64,000 nucleotides of DNA from Exophiala sp. HKRS030 (lineage: Eukaryota > Ascomycota > Eurotiomycetes > Chaetothyriales > Herpotrichiellaceae): positions 372,001-436,000 of the forward strand of contig JAHWDD010000002.1 in the NCBI GenBank assembly GCA_023897205.1, given 5' to 3'. Positions 10,171-21,573 of this stretch are shown here, one piece after another. A model generated the notes under the pieces. That model saw only the letters and a list, made by a program, of their open reading frames with translations, was not told the origin of the DNA and made no database searches. The position numbers and the translations under genes were made by a program. Within the stretch, counting starts at the first letter, position 1; each line of letters begins with the position of its first letter.

Positions 10171-11059
10171 CGAGGTCGCGATGGGATAACGGAACTAGAC
10201 GACAAGCGTGCGCAGTTGTCGACACAATTCACGACACGACTTTCAAAAAAAAAGGGTCGGACCGAGGATATGGAGTATGTACAGTAACAAGTTGAAGTCA
10301 CAGAAAAATGTTGTTGGCGGCGAAAAAGAGAGATAATCGGCGAGAAATGGAAGAGGCACTTTACGGGCGTCTCCGATTGGCGGAATATGAAAATAGCCTC
10401 TGTTCAGCCTTGTCGATACAATTCAACAAGGCTGTCGTTGAGCCGTACGGAGTACCAGCTACTCATTCAGAGTACACTTGTGTAACTTGTTCAGACCTTA
10501 TCATGGAGACATCGTGATATAAGGTATATAATACATATATTGTCCATTACAAATTCTACAATCAAGAGGATTCGTTATCACAAGTTGGAAACTGCCATGT
10601 CACGACTGTAGCGCACATGGCACACCACAATGTGGATGCTTCACACTGCTTTCTCTCACAGTCACCTCAACAGTCTGTTCTTAAACGGTGGATGCAATTC
10701 ACAGAGTTATCTGTAGTTTCTGAATATTCCTGCACCTCCCATGTGCTTGTCATTGTCCCCATCCAAGATCGATCTCGCGTGTGTTGATACCCGGAAGTGT
10801 TGAACGAGCGGAATGGTCTTGGAACAGGAACATGTTGACAATGGGTGTCTTAATCATCTCACCACATTCAAACAATGATCTCGAGCTTCCGATACCTCAC
10901 GTTCCCCTCTATGCACCGCTGATATCACCTTGTAACTCCGTGAAGAATCCTTTGGAATATTGAGAAGTTTCGTTCCAAGGCAAAATCTCTGTCTCTCACA
11001 ACCATAACGGTTCAATATTTCAGAACATCAAGTTGTACATTCGAGGTCACCCATTAAGT
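10171..11059. other. Intergenic, TIM22 promoter side and SEC6 3' side
   Basis: About 890 bp with no supported gene. An open frame at 10308-10517 (69 codons) lacks any recognisable motif. The part near SEC6 is AT-rich, as expected of a 3' UTR. Confidence 0.45.
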
Positions 11060-13366
11060 TCATTTGACTTTACTCATGACCGTATCGGCTCCTCTCTCAA
11101 CATAAGTCGAGGCAGCCGCCTGCTTGACCGCAGTAATCATGCTACGATCCCAATCGTCCCTGGTCTTGAGCACCCCTTCGACCCAGCCCAATTGTAAATC
11201 CCAGTAATCTCTTTTGAAGTCTGCAAAAACACCCACCACTTGCATTTTATCGGCTTCTAACAACTGGACCGTGAAGTTGACGGCCTTCCATTTAGGCTTG
11301 ATCGTCTCGTTGAAATTGTCGGGGAATTTTTCGAAGAATGCAAACGCCGCCAGGACATCGTCTCTGAATTTGGCCGGGAAAGGCTCGCCTCGCCTGAACT
11401 TGACCCCTTTGTTTGATTTTATGCAGGTCAGGTAGTTGACCAGTAATGCATCTGATAACTCTTCGATCATGATATCCAGCAGCGACGGATGCAGCACAGA
11501 GCTGTAATCTCCAATGTAATCGTCGAAAGTCGTAGTGATTCGCTGCATTGCCGTTTGTTCGTACCATTTTCCCGGTACGAAAAGCTCCGTCAGAATGGTG
11601 CGGAAATCGACACGGAAGATGAGCTGCACGAAGCGAGAAATGCAGTGAGTGGCCAAATCGACATAGCCATCTCGTAGGGAATCCATCTCACTTGCTCCAT
11701 TCGTCGACATAAACTTGGCGGAGGGAGGAGTCGATAGCTTGACGAAGTCTTCTCTGAAGCGCGTCAAGTACCCCTTCTGCGCCGTCGGGTCATCTATCAC
11801 GTCCCCAGCAGCATCGTCGACACACGCGATTTGGTCATTGGCAATCGCAAGCAGCCAGTCCTGCAGTGGCTGCAATGTCTCCAGTTGCTCTGACGTGGGA
11901 TTCTTGTACCTTTCCACCTCTTCGTCCACCAGCTGTTCCCATTGTTGCTGTCTCGATTTCAAAGCACTGAACATGGCGCTCATAACGCCTTCGACCACAT
12001 CTTCACGTTCTGACTCGCCAGCAGCTTCCGCTTGCTCATGCAACATGCGCCACATGTCGGGGAGCGTCTTGGATCTGAAGTGGCCATCCGGATCTTGCTC
12101 TATCGCTTCTGATGCTCTGGATTTGAAATTTTTCATGTCGGTAAGATACATCCTGTCAATCCAGGAGTTGAGAGCTTTGGTGATGATATTTCTGTAGTCA
12201 CGTATCAGATCTCCTTCTCGGGAATCGAGTACATGTGGCTTCAGCTGCGACTGCGAAATTCCGAGTTTGCTCATTTTCTGGTAGTACACATCAATGTAAT
12301 GAACGATGGCTAGCATTTGTGGTGGCCTCAGATCCTCTGCATCAACATATTCAAGTAGGAAGTCGTGCATTTGTTGGTGGTAAATGTTCACATATGTATC
12401 GAAGATCTTCCATTTTCTCGGGAAGAGGTTCTGCATGCCTTGTTTGCAGACAAAGATGTCGTTGAAGAACCATTTAGTTGCCTTGTCCAGTCGAGATGGA
12501 TCTTCCTGGAAGCTTTGTCTTGTCGTTTCAAACTGGCTCTCGGCATACATCTTAATGGCCGACAGGAATTTATCCTTGTACCCTCGAATCGTTTTTGGCC
12601 CAATGGTGAATGATGTGAACTTGCTGACCAGATCCTGGTGATCTTTCTGCGCCTCCTGCAACGCCCGTACACGGTCGTCATTCTTCTCCTCCGAGGCAAT
12701 CACAATGGCAAGGCGAACGATGAGACCATGGTTATCTTGCTTGGTCAGTTCGATCAGGTTCATACAAATGGCTCCGATGTGGCTGTCAAACATGTCTATG
12801 ATGTCGTCGAGCTGTTGAAACCAATCGAGCAATGTCTGTTCAAGACTAGAATCCTTGCCTCGTCGAATTTGATCCAGTGCTTCATCTCGAAAGTCGCGCA
12901 ACTGCGTCAGGCGAAGGTGCGCTTCCAGAAGGTTAGGCTGGTTGTATTGATCATTCTCGTCCTCTTCAAGGAGCGCTCGAACAACAGAGCAGTCCCTCTC
13001 AAAATTGTCAAGTCCGGCCTGCATGGCCCGCGTGGCCTCGAAATTGCGATGCACTCGAGCCAGATAGTCCAACTGAGGGAAGTTCTTACGGATCGCCTGC
13101 GCCTGCTCACACAAATCATGTATGCTCTTCATTTCCTCCTTGATATGCCCCACGAGTTTCTGACCTTCCGCCAGCGTAGACATGCCATTTTGTGTAGAAT
13201 CCAAGTGGTCTTTGAGTCCTTCTCGTAATCTGGCGTCCACATCGCCTTTCTGGCGATTTATTTCTGCTTTGACACTCGTGATCTTCTCGAGGTCCTCTGG
13301 TGTACGGAGAGTATCTTGAATCCGTGGCATACCAGTGAGGGCGTTGGTATTAGCCCTCACTGCCAT
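11060..13366 (-). CDS. SEC6: Exocyst complex component SEC6
   Basis: SEC6 is a subunit of the exocyst, which tethers secretory vesicles at growing hyphal tips and septa. A single uninterrupted exon gives 768 aa, the usual length for fungal Sec6. The protein is almost wholly helical. Its N-terminal coiled coil includes LEKITSVKAEINRQKGDVDARL, followed by the conserved region FPQLDYLARVHRNFEATRAMQAGL. The C-terminal Sec6 bundle contains PPQMLAIVHYIDVYYQKM and LSDALLVNYLTCIKSNKGVKFRRG. No membrane segments are present. The ATG at 13366 begins MAVRANTNALTG and needs no upstream exon. Confidence 0.93.
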   Translation of the reverse strand: MAVRANTNALTGMPRIQDTLRTPEDLEKITSVKAEINRQKGDVDARLREGLKDHLDSTQNGMSTLAEGQKLVGHIKEEMKSIHDLCEQAQAIRKNFPQLDYLARVHRNFEATRAMQAGLDNFERDCSVVRALLEEDENDQYNQPNLLEAHLRLTQLRDFRDEALDQIRRGKDSSLEQTLLDWFQQLDDIIDMFDSHIGAICMNLIELTKQDNHGLIVRLAIVIASEEKNDDRVRALQEAQKDHQDLVSKFTSFTIGPKTIRGYKDKFLSAIKMYAESQFETTRQSFQEDPSRLDKATKWFFNDIFVCKQGMQNLFPRKWKIFDTYVNIYHQQMHDFLLEYVDAEDLRPPQMLAIVHYIDVYYQKMSKLGISQSQLKPHVLDSREGDLIRDYRNIITKALNSWIDRMYLTDMKNFKSRASEAIEQDPDGHFRSKTLPDMWRMLHEQAEAAGESEREDVVEGVMSAMFSALKSRQQQWEQLVDEEVERYKNPTSEQLETLQPLQDWLLAIANDQIACVDDAAGDVIDDPTAQKGYLTRFREDFVKLSTPPSAKFMSTNGASEMDSLRDGYVDLATHCISRFVQLIFRVDFRTILTELFVPGKWYEQTAMQRITTTFDDYIGDYSSVLHPSLLDIMIEELSDALLVNYLTCIKSNKGVKFRRGEPFPAKFRDDVLAAFAFFEKFPDNFNETIKPKWKAVNFTVQLLEADKMQVVGVFADFKRDYWDLQLGWVEGVLKTRDDWDRSMITAVKQAAASTYVERGADTVMSKVK

Positions 13367-13798
13367 CCTTGCGAGACGTGTGATGAGGTTAGGATTGGAT
13401 CTAACGACCGCTTATGGCCCCGGGTGTCAACGCATCACTTCGGAGAATGTAATTTCATAGTCGCCAGTTGGAGGTATTACTCAAAAGAAAGAGGGCGCGT
13501 ATAACGAAGAGTTGGAATGCGTCCCTCATGTAAAGACGACATTGTGGTACCTGGTGCGCAACGCGGAGTACCAGGGATGACGGAGAAACCCCGGCATATT
13601 CGCTACGTACCTGAAACTCGCATTGGCGTGGCTGCTTTTTACTCGGACCGACTGACTACGCATCAACACGGCGTAAACAAAGATCAAACATCCACAAATG
13701 TGATCTATTATATCTTTCATATCTTTGGACTATGATGTCTTCAAAAACACTGTTCCATCTTGCATTATGCAGTGCGAAGCCTTCTGCTTCTATAATCA
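13367..13798. other. Intergenic, no gene seen
   Basis: This 432-bp stretch lies between the SEC6 start and the stop of the next leftward gene. It should hold the SEC6 promoter. No motif stands out. Confidence 0.45.
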
Positions 13799-14794
13799 CT
13801 ACTTGAGGTCAGCCATCCACGCAGTTCCGGTATGGGTGGCGTTGACGAAATCTGTGCTTTGCGCAATCTCCTTGCTGGCTTCAAAGTCTTCAGCCATCTG
13901 TTTCATTACAACGTCGGACAACGTAATGGCATCTTTGCCAAAGAGAAATCTCAGATTCTTCTCCAAACCAGCTCCAAGACCTCGACCGTCCACAACATCT
14001 ACGAGACGTTCGCCGAATTTCTTCGCATCTCCTGGGGCTGTCTCCTCGTTCTGTACATACTCTTGCATTACACCGAGCACTTTGCCAACGGTTGAGTTGA
14101 TGTAAGCGTCAGAGACTCCGTTGGCGGCGAATTTGCCGTTAGTAGCCACATTGGTTTCGTAAAGTCCTGCGTTGATGGTGATCATGCGAACGTTGAACGA
14201 GGCAAGCTCTTTTGCTAAGACTGCTTGAAGCATGTCCAGCGATGCTTTGGAACAGCTGTACATGACTCCCGCCGCCAAGGGAAAGATGCCCAAGATCGAA
14301 GATATCGCAACAATCGTACCAGACCGAGCTCTCATAGAGGGTAGGACACCTTTGATGACACGGACTGGACCCCAAAAGTTCGTGTTCATCTGTGCTTGCA
14401 TCTCATCTTCCCTAGATCCGTCGTGTTAGATGAAGCCCATAAAGTTCTATGTGATGGATGTGCTTGGTGAGCCTTTTGTTGGAGAGACATACGATAAGTC
14501 TTCAACTGATCCATTCAGAACATATCCAGCGTTATTGACCACCACGTCGATTCCCCCAACATCGTAAGCTGCCTTTCTGACTATGTCTGAAGTGTCCTTC
14601 GAATTAGGATCAAGCAGCAGCCATTGACCGCCTTTGGCTTCAACTTCAGGGTGTTCTTTTTTTGCTGCTTCTGGCTTTCGAGTGCAGGCAATGACCTTGT
14701 GTCCAGCATCAAGAGCTGCCAACGTTATACTGAGGCCGAGGCCGGAGGACGCTCCCGTTACCAACCACGTCTTCGAGGGTGATGCTTTCGCCAT
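13799..14794 (-). CDS. Classical short-chain dehydrogenase/reductase
   Basis: NAD(P)-dependent oxidoreductase with a Rossmann fold; substrate unknown. Two exons: 14794-14493 and 14411-13799, giving 304 aa. The 81-bp intron (GTATGT donor, ATCTAG acceptor) joins SVEDLS to EDEMQAQMNTNFWG in frame. The motifs are canonical: GASSGLG cofactor loop, NNAG, catalytic Ser in AISSILG and YSCSK (YxxxK). The extra residues upstream of MAKASPSKTW in the open frame are left out because the ATG at 14794 begins at the usual place. The C-terminal extension of about 60 residues resembles the broader fungal group of 280-310 aa SDRs that reduce retinol- or steroid-like substrates. That function is not established. 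Confidence 0.87.
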
Positions 14795-15696
14795 GTCGAA
14801 GGACTGCTGCCAAAGATTCGAGGAACTCGCGAAGAAAGTGGAAAGGTGTACAGAGCATGTCAGCACAGTGGCCTTTTATACCTCCATAGTGGATTTCCAC
14901 TCTCTTGCGAAAAGAGTATACTTACCAATTTGATACAATTGGTGATCGGCCTTGCTGGAACAGGAATCAGCAGCATCACGGCATGACCCATTACAAATGA
15001 CATGCAAATGTCACAACGATGCTAATGTTATGGATTTGGCCCGACAGGTGAGACCAATACGTCCCATAATGGCAACTTCTCCCTTTGTAGTAACTCGTTC
15101 ATACGTTATCGCAATCAAGAGTACCCAACTTGAGTAGATCGTTACTGGAATCTGACCTTATAAATCTACCGTTTTTGTGTCCAACACTCTTGACAATTGA
15201 GGCCTCCTGCCCTCGGTGGGCCTTTTGATGGACAATTGCAGTGCCAGGCTCGGACGTGGAGTGTCAGAATAGGCGTCCAGAGACCATAACAGGCAGTAGG
15301 GATAACGGACTATGGACGAGGTGTATTCAGACCAAACGCCGTGGTTGGTAATGAGGACAGGACATTCTGAAGTAGCGCGCGTACGAGCGGAACACCTACC
15401 TAAAAGTACCTAGGTAGGTACCCAAGCACACAACGTGAAGTTGTGTTAAGTGCTGATACTCGGCCTCTGTTGGTGGATATGTGTGGAGTGGAAATGGTGT
15501 TTGCCGGATAGAATAATTGGCCGTACTTCTCCGGTGGAGTACTTAGTGGAAAACCGGTCTAGCTTCATTGTCCCCGAGATGCTCTTGAAAATCACCTTTT
15601 TCCTGAACAGAGCAATTTCAACCAAGAGTCTCTTACTGAAGACGTGGTTTCTTACGCAACCCTACCTCAAGCCTTTTCCCCCATCACCCAACAAAG
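14795..15696. promoter_or_regulatory. Divergent intergenic region of the SDR and MRPL33
   Basis: This 900-bp region holds both promoters. The palindromic TACCTAGGTA element lies at 15407-15416 within a larger inverted pair (15394-15419). The open frame at 15450-15755 runs into MRPL33 in another frame and is not credible. Confidence 0.45.
15394..15419. repeat. Inverted ACCTACCT / AGGTAGGT element
   Basis: Perfect 8-bp arms (15394-15401 and 15412-15419) enclose 10 bp. The second arm overlaps a perfect palindrome TACCTAGGTA at 15407-15416. It lies about 280 bp upstream of MRPL33. Confidence 0.65.
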
Positions 15697-15969
15697 ATGT
15701 CTTACTTCAGAATCACCCTGATACGCTCTGCGATTGGTCTGCCCGCGAAATCTAGCAACGTCCTCAAGGCTCTAGGACTCCGCAAGCGCATGGCCACAGT
15801 CTTCCAACCTGTCACTCCGTCAGTAGCTGGTCAGATTATGAAAGTGAAAGAGCTGGTTGCCGTATCAGAGGTGGACAAGCCATTGACCAAAGAAGAGGTT
15901 CACCAAGAACGAGTTCCCGACCCCGGATTCTATGTCGAAGCTCGCGCCGCAGACATGAGACGAGATTAG
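15697..15969 (+). CDS. MRPL33: Mitochondrial large-subunit ribosomal protein uL30m
   Basis: Homologue of bacterial L30 and yeast Mrpl33, part of the mitochondrial 54S subunit. A single exon of 90 aa starts with [16 protein letters not shown]. The whole L30 fold is present: the strand [11 protein letters not shown], the helix [35 protein letters not shown], then a short C-terminal tail. The length is typical of the fungal proteins. No separate presequence is visible, as in several mitochondrial L30 proteins. Confidence 0.87.
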   Translation: MSYFRITLIRSAIGLPAKSSNVLKALGLRKRMATVFQPVTPSVAGQIMKVKELVAVSEVDKPLTKEEVHQERVPDPGFYVEARAADMRRD

Positions 15970-17023
15970 GCCATGACTAGTCACTAAGGCGCCTCGATGT
16001 ATATAGTATACGGCCTGCAAACACCTTACAGCTTCCTCGCAGCGAGTCGGAGTCTACCAGTCACAGAGAAGCCCTCCCACCATGCTCCTACGGGCCGTCT
16101 GTCGAACGATTTGATCGATTCTTCATCGATACAAGGGACCGGAAAAGAGGACTTTGCCATGGTGAAATGGAATAGTCCGCAGGCACAATTGGGAGGAACA
16201 AGGCCTCACTCACATCGACGACGAACAATCTCTCCACTCGGGAGATAGTGTGGACATGCAAGCCGACTCCCGGCTCGCCAAACACATGAGACTTGCTGTT
16301 TCGGGCGGACTCTGTCACGATGCGGCTGACATGAACGGATGGGGGCCCCGGAGCCAACGCACATGCCAGTAGCATTCCCGGGAGGACAGAATGTACTCTG
16401 CATTGAACCGTCACTTAAGAGACACGAGGACGAGATGTTCCAGGGAAGGTTGAGCATGTTCATGCTCTGCAAACCGATGAAGAAGCCTAGACAGGATGAT
16501 GGCAGCTCAAAGCCTTTCTTGCTGCCAGTGTGTACTATATGTATCAATATTGCAGTTTTGCCAGGCGGTAGCAGTGTAGATGTGCCATTATGATGGGGGG
16601 GATATACGAGCAGTTTCAGAACAAACGACTGTTCTTCTTGAGACATTTTCTTTTTTCGTTCTGGTGATGCCAAATTCAATACCGGCTTCTGAATATGTCT
16701 ACAATCTATTTGTTCCTTTTATGTTCTCATTCTTTTTCGAGGTGTTTGATTGTATGCATTGTGAAGCTCTCGCGGCCGCAGCCAATGATAGGAGCTCTGA
16801 AGTCGGTTTTTGTTCTGGGGGAGAACCAATTGTCGTCATTGCTTCTCCATTCCCTCCCAAACAGCCCTTTTTGACTTGTTAGTACTCGTGTTTCTTCTCC
16901 GACAGCCAAATGGGAAGCAAGACCGCGGGACGAATCTGATAGACGTTGTCAATTCAGCAATCCTCTCCTCTTTGCCCATCCTGCTGCTAACTTTTCCTCT
17001 GCTCGATCCGTGGCATTTTGACC
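15970..17023. other. Intergenic, no gene seen
   Basis: About 1.05 kb with MRPL33 3' sequence and the frataxin promoter. The minus-strand open frame 16206-16679 (157 codons) and the smaller 16088-16414 have no family features and were not accepted. CT-rich tracts occur near the frataxin ATG. Confidence 0.45.
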
Positions 17024-17889
17024 ATGAAAGCAACCGCACTCTTCGGCTCCGCTGCTCGAGCGACCTTTGTCACACGCTCCACGACCCGTCGTACATCGAG
17101 TCTTCTTGTTCCCATCCTGCGCCGGTCTACCTCAGCCTCCTCGACTCCTCTCGCCTTCAGGACCTCAACTCTTAAACCTCGCGCGTCATTCTCCACCTCC
17201 CGCATCTCCTACAAGGGCATCCTGCCGGAAAGCTCAGAACCACAACCACCCAAGACCGACTCGTCACATGGAAGCAGCCCAGCACAGATCTCGGACGCCG
17301 AGTACCACGAGATAGCAGACCAGTACCTCGACACGCTCGTCCTCGCCCTCGAAGAACTGAGTGAGTCAAGGACCGACGGTCTCGAGGTTGAGTTTTCGGT
17401 ACGTCCTCTCTGTCTCTCTGTCTCCCTCTTGCTCTCTCTCCGCTCTTCTTTCCCCCCTCTCCTTCCGCTTCTTTCCCTGCTCCTTTTCCATACTCAAAGA
17501 AGGATTAAAAAGGCGGTATCCAGAGTAAAATTGTGCTAATCTTGACCTCTTATTTCCAGGCCGGCGTGCTGACGGTCACCCACCCAAAAGCCGGCACGTA
17601 CGTGATCAATAAACAGCCCCCCAATAAACAAATCTGGCTGTCTTCACCTGTATCCGGACCGAAACGGTACGATTGGGTCATCTCAGGCGCGGGCCAGCAC
17701 GAGAAGGAAGGCTCGACGATCGACGCCGGGGACGACGGGTCCGGTGGACGATGGGTCTACTTGCGCGACAACAGCCAACTGAGTGAGCTGTTGAGGAAAG
17801 AGTTGGACGTCGAGGTCACAAAGGGAGACGAAAGTGACGCCGTCGGTGGACGAGAGGGACCTGCTGGTCAGGGTTCGCAGGTTGAGTGA
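17024..17889 (+). CDS. YFH1: Frataxin, mitochondrial iron-sulfur cluster assembly factor
   Basis: Frataxin works in the mitochondrial matrix with the Nfs1-Isu1 desulfurase complex. Two exons: 17024-17398 and 17560-17889, giving 234 aa. The 161-bp intron (GTACGT donor, TTCCAG acceptor) is pyrimidine-rich and interrupts the core between LEVEFS and [10 protein letters not shown] long Arg/Ser-rich presequence (residues 1-60, with RRTSSLL, RRSTS and [10 protein letters not shown]) is followed by the acidic helix [20 protein letters not shown]. The signature follows: [19 protein letters not shown] and then GPKRYDWV. The C-terminal [15 protein letters not shown] helix is present. A Gly/Asp-rich loop between them and the tail beyond are longer than in yeast. 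Confidence 0.92.
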
Positions 17890-18150
17890 AATGTTCACGT
17901 ATAATATGCAGGGACAAGAACACAAAGCTGGCACTATGGTTGCTGGATATTTGAGAGCCTCCATGTACTGTACAAGAACAAATTACGTTTTATCTCTTGC
18001 GACAAGAGGAAGCAAGTATACGTCTAATAAAGCCACCCACTGTCTGGGCCACAGGCGTAGTTGAAGCCCGGCGATATCCCATCCAACGTTTTCTTTTTTG
18101 TATGATATCCAGCGTCACCTTTCATCTCCTATGCCTGTCCCGGTTTCAAC

Positions 18151-19056
18151 TCATTTCTTCTTACGTCCGCCTCCTTGCGCCGCGGCCGCCGGCGCAGGTC
18201 GAGGTGCGGCGGGCTGGGCTGCACCAGCAGCAGCAGGCACGCCGGCTTGCCCACCCTGCATTCTCCTGCTCATGATCTGCCTCGAGATGAAACTGATACC
18301 GATCATCATGACCCAGCTGGGGATCGTGCTCAAGCCCCACATGAGGTATCCGAAAGGCTGGAGAAGGCCGAGCTTGGACATGATTCCATCAAATGGGTGC
18401 AGAATGCCGGTGTACTCTTCCTTCTCGAGGTATCGCGCCTTGGAGTTCGAAGGGATCGACACGATGTCGGCGACGGTCGTGGTGGTCAGGTTGAGTGGGA
18501 CGATGTGGAGAGGCACTTTGGGTGGAGGGTTCGACTGGATCGGCACCATGAAGTGATAGATCGATGGCAACGTCGCAGCCCAACCCGTACACAAAATCTC
18601 CTCCTTGTCACAGTCGACGAAACCTAGATGCAACGGCGGAGATCCTGCGGTCTTTGGTAGCGCGACGAGGAGAGGGACCGATTCCTAGGTTGAGATGTTA
18701 GAATACAGGTTTCTTTAACGGACCAGGTCCCTTTTCGGCGCATGTCAAGTACTAACATTCCAAGTCAAGTCGACCGCGCCGCATCGACCGAAACAACTCT
18801 TGTTGCCTCCAGTCATGTAGACCATCCATTCTTCCTCGGTGTCCAGTTTCGGGCCCAGCTGGCGCTGCCAGTTGCGAATGTTGATCGGTTCAACACTGGA
18901 TCCTGCGACCTTCGCCGCGCCGGCATCGATGGGGTTGGGAACTGCGCTGGGGATGTACGACTTGGCTTTGTCGAACCATCCGGCGGCCTTGTCCTTCAGC
19001 GCCGCTTGGTCGGCTGCGACGAGGAGCGGTAGCAGGAAAAGTGTGGAGAAGTGCAT
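18151..19056 (-). CDS. ER membrane protein with thioredoxin-like luminal domain (unnamed)
   Basis: Function not recognised. Two exons: 19056-18757 and 18684-18151, giving 277 aa. The 72-bp intron (GTTAGT donor, CCTAG acceptor) joins VDLTWN to ESVPLLVALPK. There is a signal peptide (MHFSTLFLLPLLVAADQ). The luminal domain has the segment WMVYMTGGNKSCFGRCG (a C-x3-C pair) and later LGFVDCDKEEILCTGW, which together look like the thioredoxin-like fold of a family conserved in filamentous fungi. A single membrane helix (about residues 215-235; SWVMMIGISFIS) is followed by an Ala/Pro/Gly-rich cytosolic tail that ends RKKK, a possible ER-retrieval signal. A disulfide or chaperone role in the secretory pathway is a guess. 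Confidence 0.75.
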
Positions 19057-19786
19057 GATGAGGGAAAGGTGGGAGAAATACAACAAAACGAATTTTAACC
19101 AAAAAGAACGGATCGACAAGAAAGGAGTTCCAAAAAGGAGTATGATCAATTGAAAAGAGATGGAAAGGGAGGGTTTTTTGGAAGGGCCAGATAGGAGAAT
19201 ATTGCGACGGAGAGAGAAAGAAGCGTTGAATTACGAACGAAGTAGTACTCTGGTTAGGTTAGTAGGTCGCTGGGTTAACTAAGCGGCCACGACCTTGGAG
19301 AGTGGGTTGTCGGGGAGAGGTCGAAAAAGTAGCGGGCAAGGCGGCTGGTTGAAGGTTGCGACGAAGACTTTTAGCCGAGAATGCAAAGCCCAAACATGCC
19401 CGGAAAAGGCCCCCGTCAATTCCGTCGCATGGGCCTCGTCCAGGGCTTTATTGGTGCCTAACGGGCGCCCTCCACGTGGGACCGTGCATGAACCCTTCCC
19501 GCCCGCACTCGGGGAGTCGTTCCAGCATCATGTCATCATAATAAATATACTCCGTTCGTAATAGAAGATCAAATACGACTTGGAAGCAAGCCGTTGCTTT
19601 AGAAAAAGGTGCGTTACGGATTCCCATCATGACCAAATCTATTCGTAAATTAGGGCCTCGGCTCAGATAGAGGGTGGTCGTGACCTGAGGTTCTTTGAAA
19701 TAAATTTCCTCGTTACAAGCTTTGCTCTATAAAGAACAATGGATTGAAAACCAGCAACATAGGAAGCATGCGCTCATTGTCCTCTG
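19057..19786. other. Intergenic, no gene seen
   Basis: About 730 bp holding the promoter of the ER membrane protein gene and the 3' side of the next leftward gene. Open frames at 19295-19561 and nearby show no features. Confidence 0.45.
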
Positions 19787-20572
19787 TCACTGACCCATCA
19801 TCTGTCTTATGAATTCGTCCCAGTTGCCCAGCTCAAGATTGAATTGCCAGACCTTCTGGTCTTGCTCATACAGTTTCCAGAATTGCTCTGCAATGTTTCT
19901 GGGGTTGAGCACGGGTTGCTTGTCGTCCACAAGACCTTGAATATCGACGCCAGCAACATGCACCCCTTGTGGTGCCAGAACCTGATTCAGACTGCCCATG
20001 AAGCTGAACTGTGCAGCCTTCTGCATGGCCAAGGAGAAGTAGTCGGCGAGTGGATGGTTGTAGAGGCCACCATTACTGAACAGAAAGGATGGGTGAGAAT
20101 TCGGTTGACCAGCCTTCGCGATCAGATGTTGCATGGACCACGTCGCCGCCACATAGACTCCTACACTCATTGTCTTTTGCAACGTTTCTTGTCAGCTCGG
20201 CTTCAGCACCAGCCACATGCAAGGGACTTGTCTTCTTACCTTGAAATCTTCCAACAGGTACTCCGGCGCGGTCTCCCCAATCTTGGTCGGTGCCACCCTC
20301 GCAGCGTTGAAGAACACAACCTCTGGAGGTCCGAGATCAACCACGACTTCATTGAGTGTCTTTGACAGCGCCGCGTGGTCAGAGATGTCCACAGAATATG
20401 CTTTGACGTTGACGTCTGGGCCGGCCTTTCTGACTTGGGCCGTTTCTTGTTGCAAACGTGTTGCATTGCGGGCGAGCAGGGCAACATCGAATCCTTTCGA
20501 TGCGAACAGTGAGGCTGTGGCACTTCCGATACCTGGCCCACTGCCCAGAACAACGATGACCTTGTTGACCAT
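19787..20572 (-). CDS. Atypical short-chain dehydrogenase
   Basis: NAD(P)-binding SDR of unknown substrate. Two exons: 20572-20240 and 20173-19787, giving 239 aa. The 66-bp intron (perfect GTAAGA donor, AAAAG acceptor) joins LLEDFK to TMSVGVYVAATW. The cofactor loop reads GSGPGIG rather than GxxxGIG, and the NAG motif is replaced by NAAR. The catalytic region reads SNGGLYNHPLADYFSLAMQK, so Tyr and Lys are not in the usual YxxxK spacing. This pattern fits a divergent fungal SDR group in which a shifted YxSLxxxK replaces the classical one. Catalysis is therefore uncertain. The C-terminal ends NWDEFIRQMMGQ. Confidence 0.82.
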
Positions 20573-21573
20573 ATTGCTGACTTACTTGGAGAAGAAAGCT
20601 GGACGCGCGAAAATCCCAGTGAAAGCACTGCGAACCGTGATTAATCTCGTGTTGTAAATTGAGTGATTGTTTCGTCGAGAATGATGCAAGACCTCACAAC
20701 CAGCAGCAGCATCGGTCTCTTTAAATAGCTTCTGGAGTCTCTCACTCACCTCTTACATGACGGCCGGTATACGAGAGGAAGTGCCGCTCTTTTTAGACTC
20801 CATGTCCAAAAATGGGTCTTCCTGTATCAGAGACTGCTTGTCCAAAGCATAATTCTTATGATTGACTCGAAGATACAAGGTCGTTACGAGATAACAGCAA
20901 GTGATACTTCCTCAAAAAGGTCATACTTGGTCGGAAATACCCAATTGAGACACATCTCAGAATATCGCTGATTCGTGAAATATTGCTGTGCTAGATCGAA
21001 TTTGGCTTGCGTTATCGAAGCAAGGCTGAAGTGGAATAAGGCGGACACAGCCGACTGGGATCCTGACAGGTTTCTGCTGCAGATGTAACTGTCCTGCGGG
21101 CTGTCTCGATAACTTTATCAGTTTTGGATGTTGCTGCGATGCTATAGCGGCACAATTCCGGTCTAGATCTGATAAACTGTTATGGCACTCATTTATGTGA
21201 GATATACTGTTATTCATTCATCATTGATGGCCTCGCCAGGTTTGTCTCTCCGAAGTTGTCCCAGCGCACATGACCCTCGAGCACCGGATCAGGACTAGCC
21301 ATGCCTAGCCACCACCCCCCTCAAACTACCCCGCGCCACCGAGTCCTTTCCTGGGGCTTAGTGCCTGGGAATGATGCCAGCCCATCCCTTTCACACTTCT
21401 CATCCTCTCAATCACACCACGTAGCAGGAACACACCACCACACACACAACCCAAACATTCCAGCCAAGAAATCTCAAACCTTTTGCTCTGTACACATCGC
21501 GGTCATTGTCACCACCGCCAAAATTCTACTCTTCGATATCTTTTGACATTAACCCAATTCCGCAACCGGCAAG
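20573..21573. promoter_or_regulatory. Divergent intergenic region of an SDR and a DJ-1 family gene
   Basis: About 1 kb with promoters for both genes. CA-rich DNA near 21410-21445 precedes the DJ-1-like ATG. No coding feature is supported; the open frame 21301-21546 is Pro/His-rich and lacks features. Confidence 0.45.

Noticed and set aside
16206..16679. 157-codon minus-strand open frame
   Set aside because: No domain, signal or splice pattern was found. It lies in a gap with no other support.
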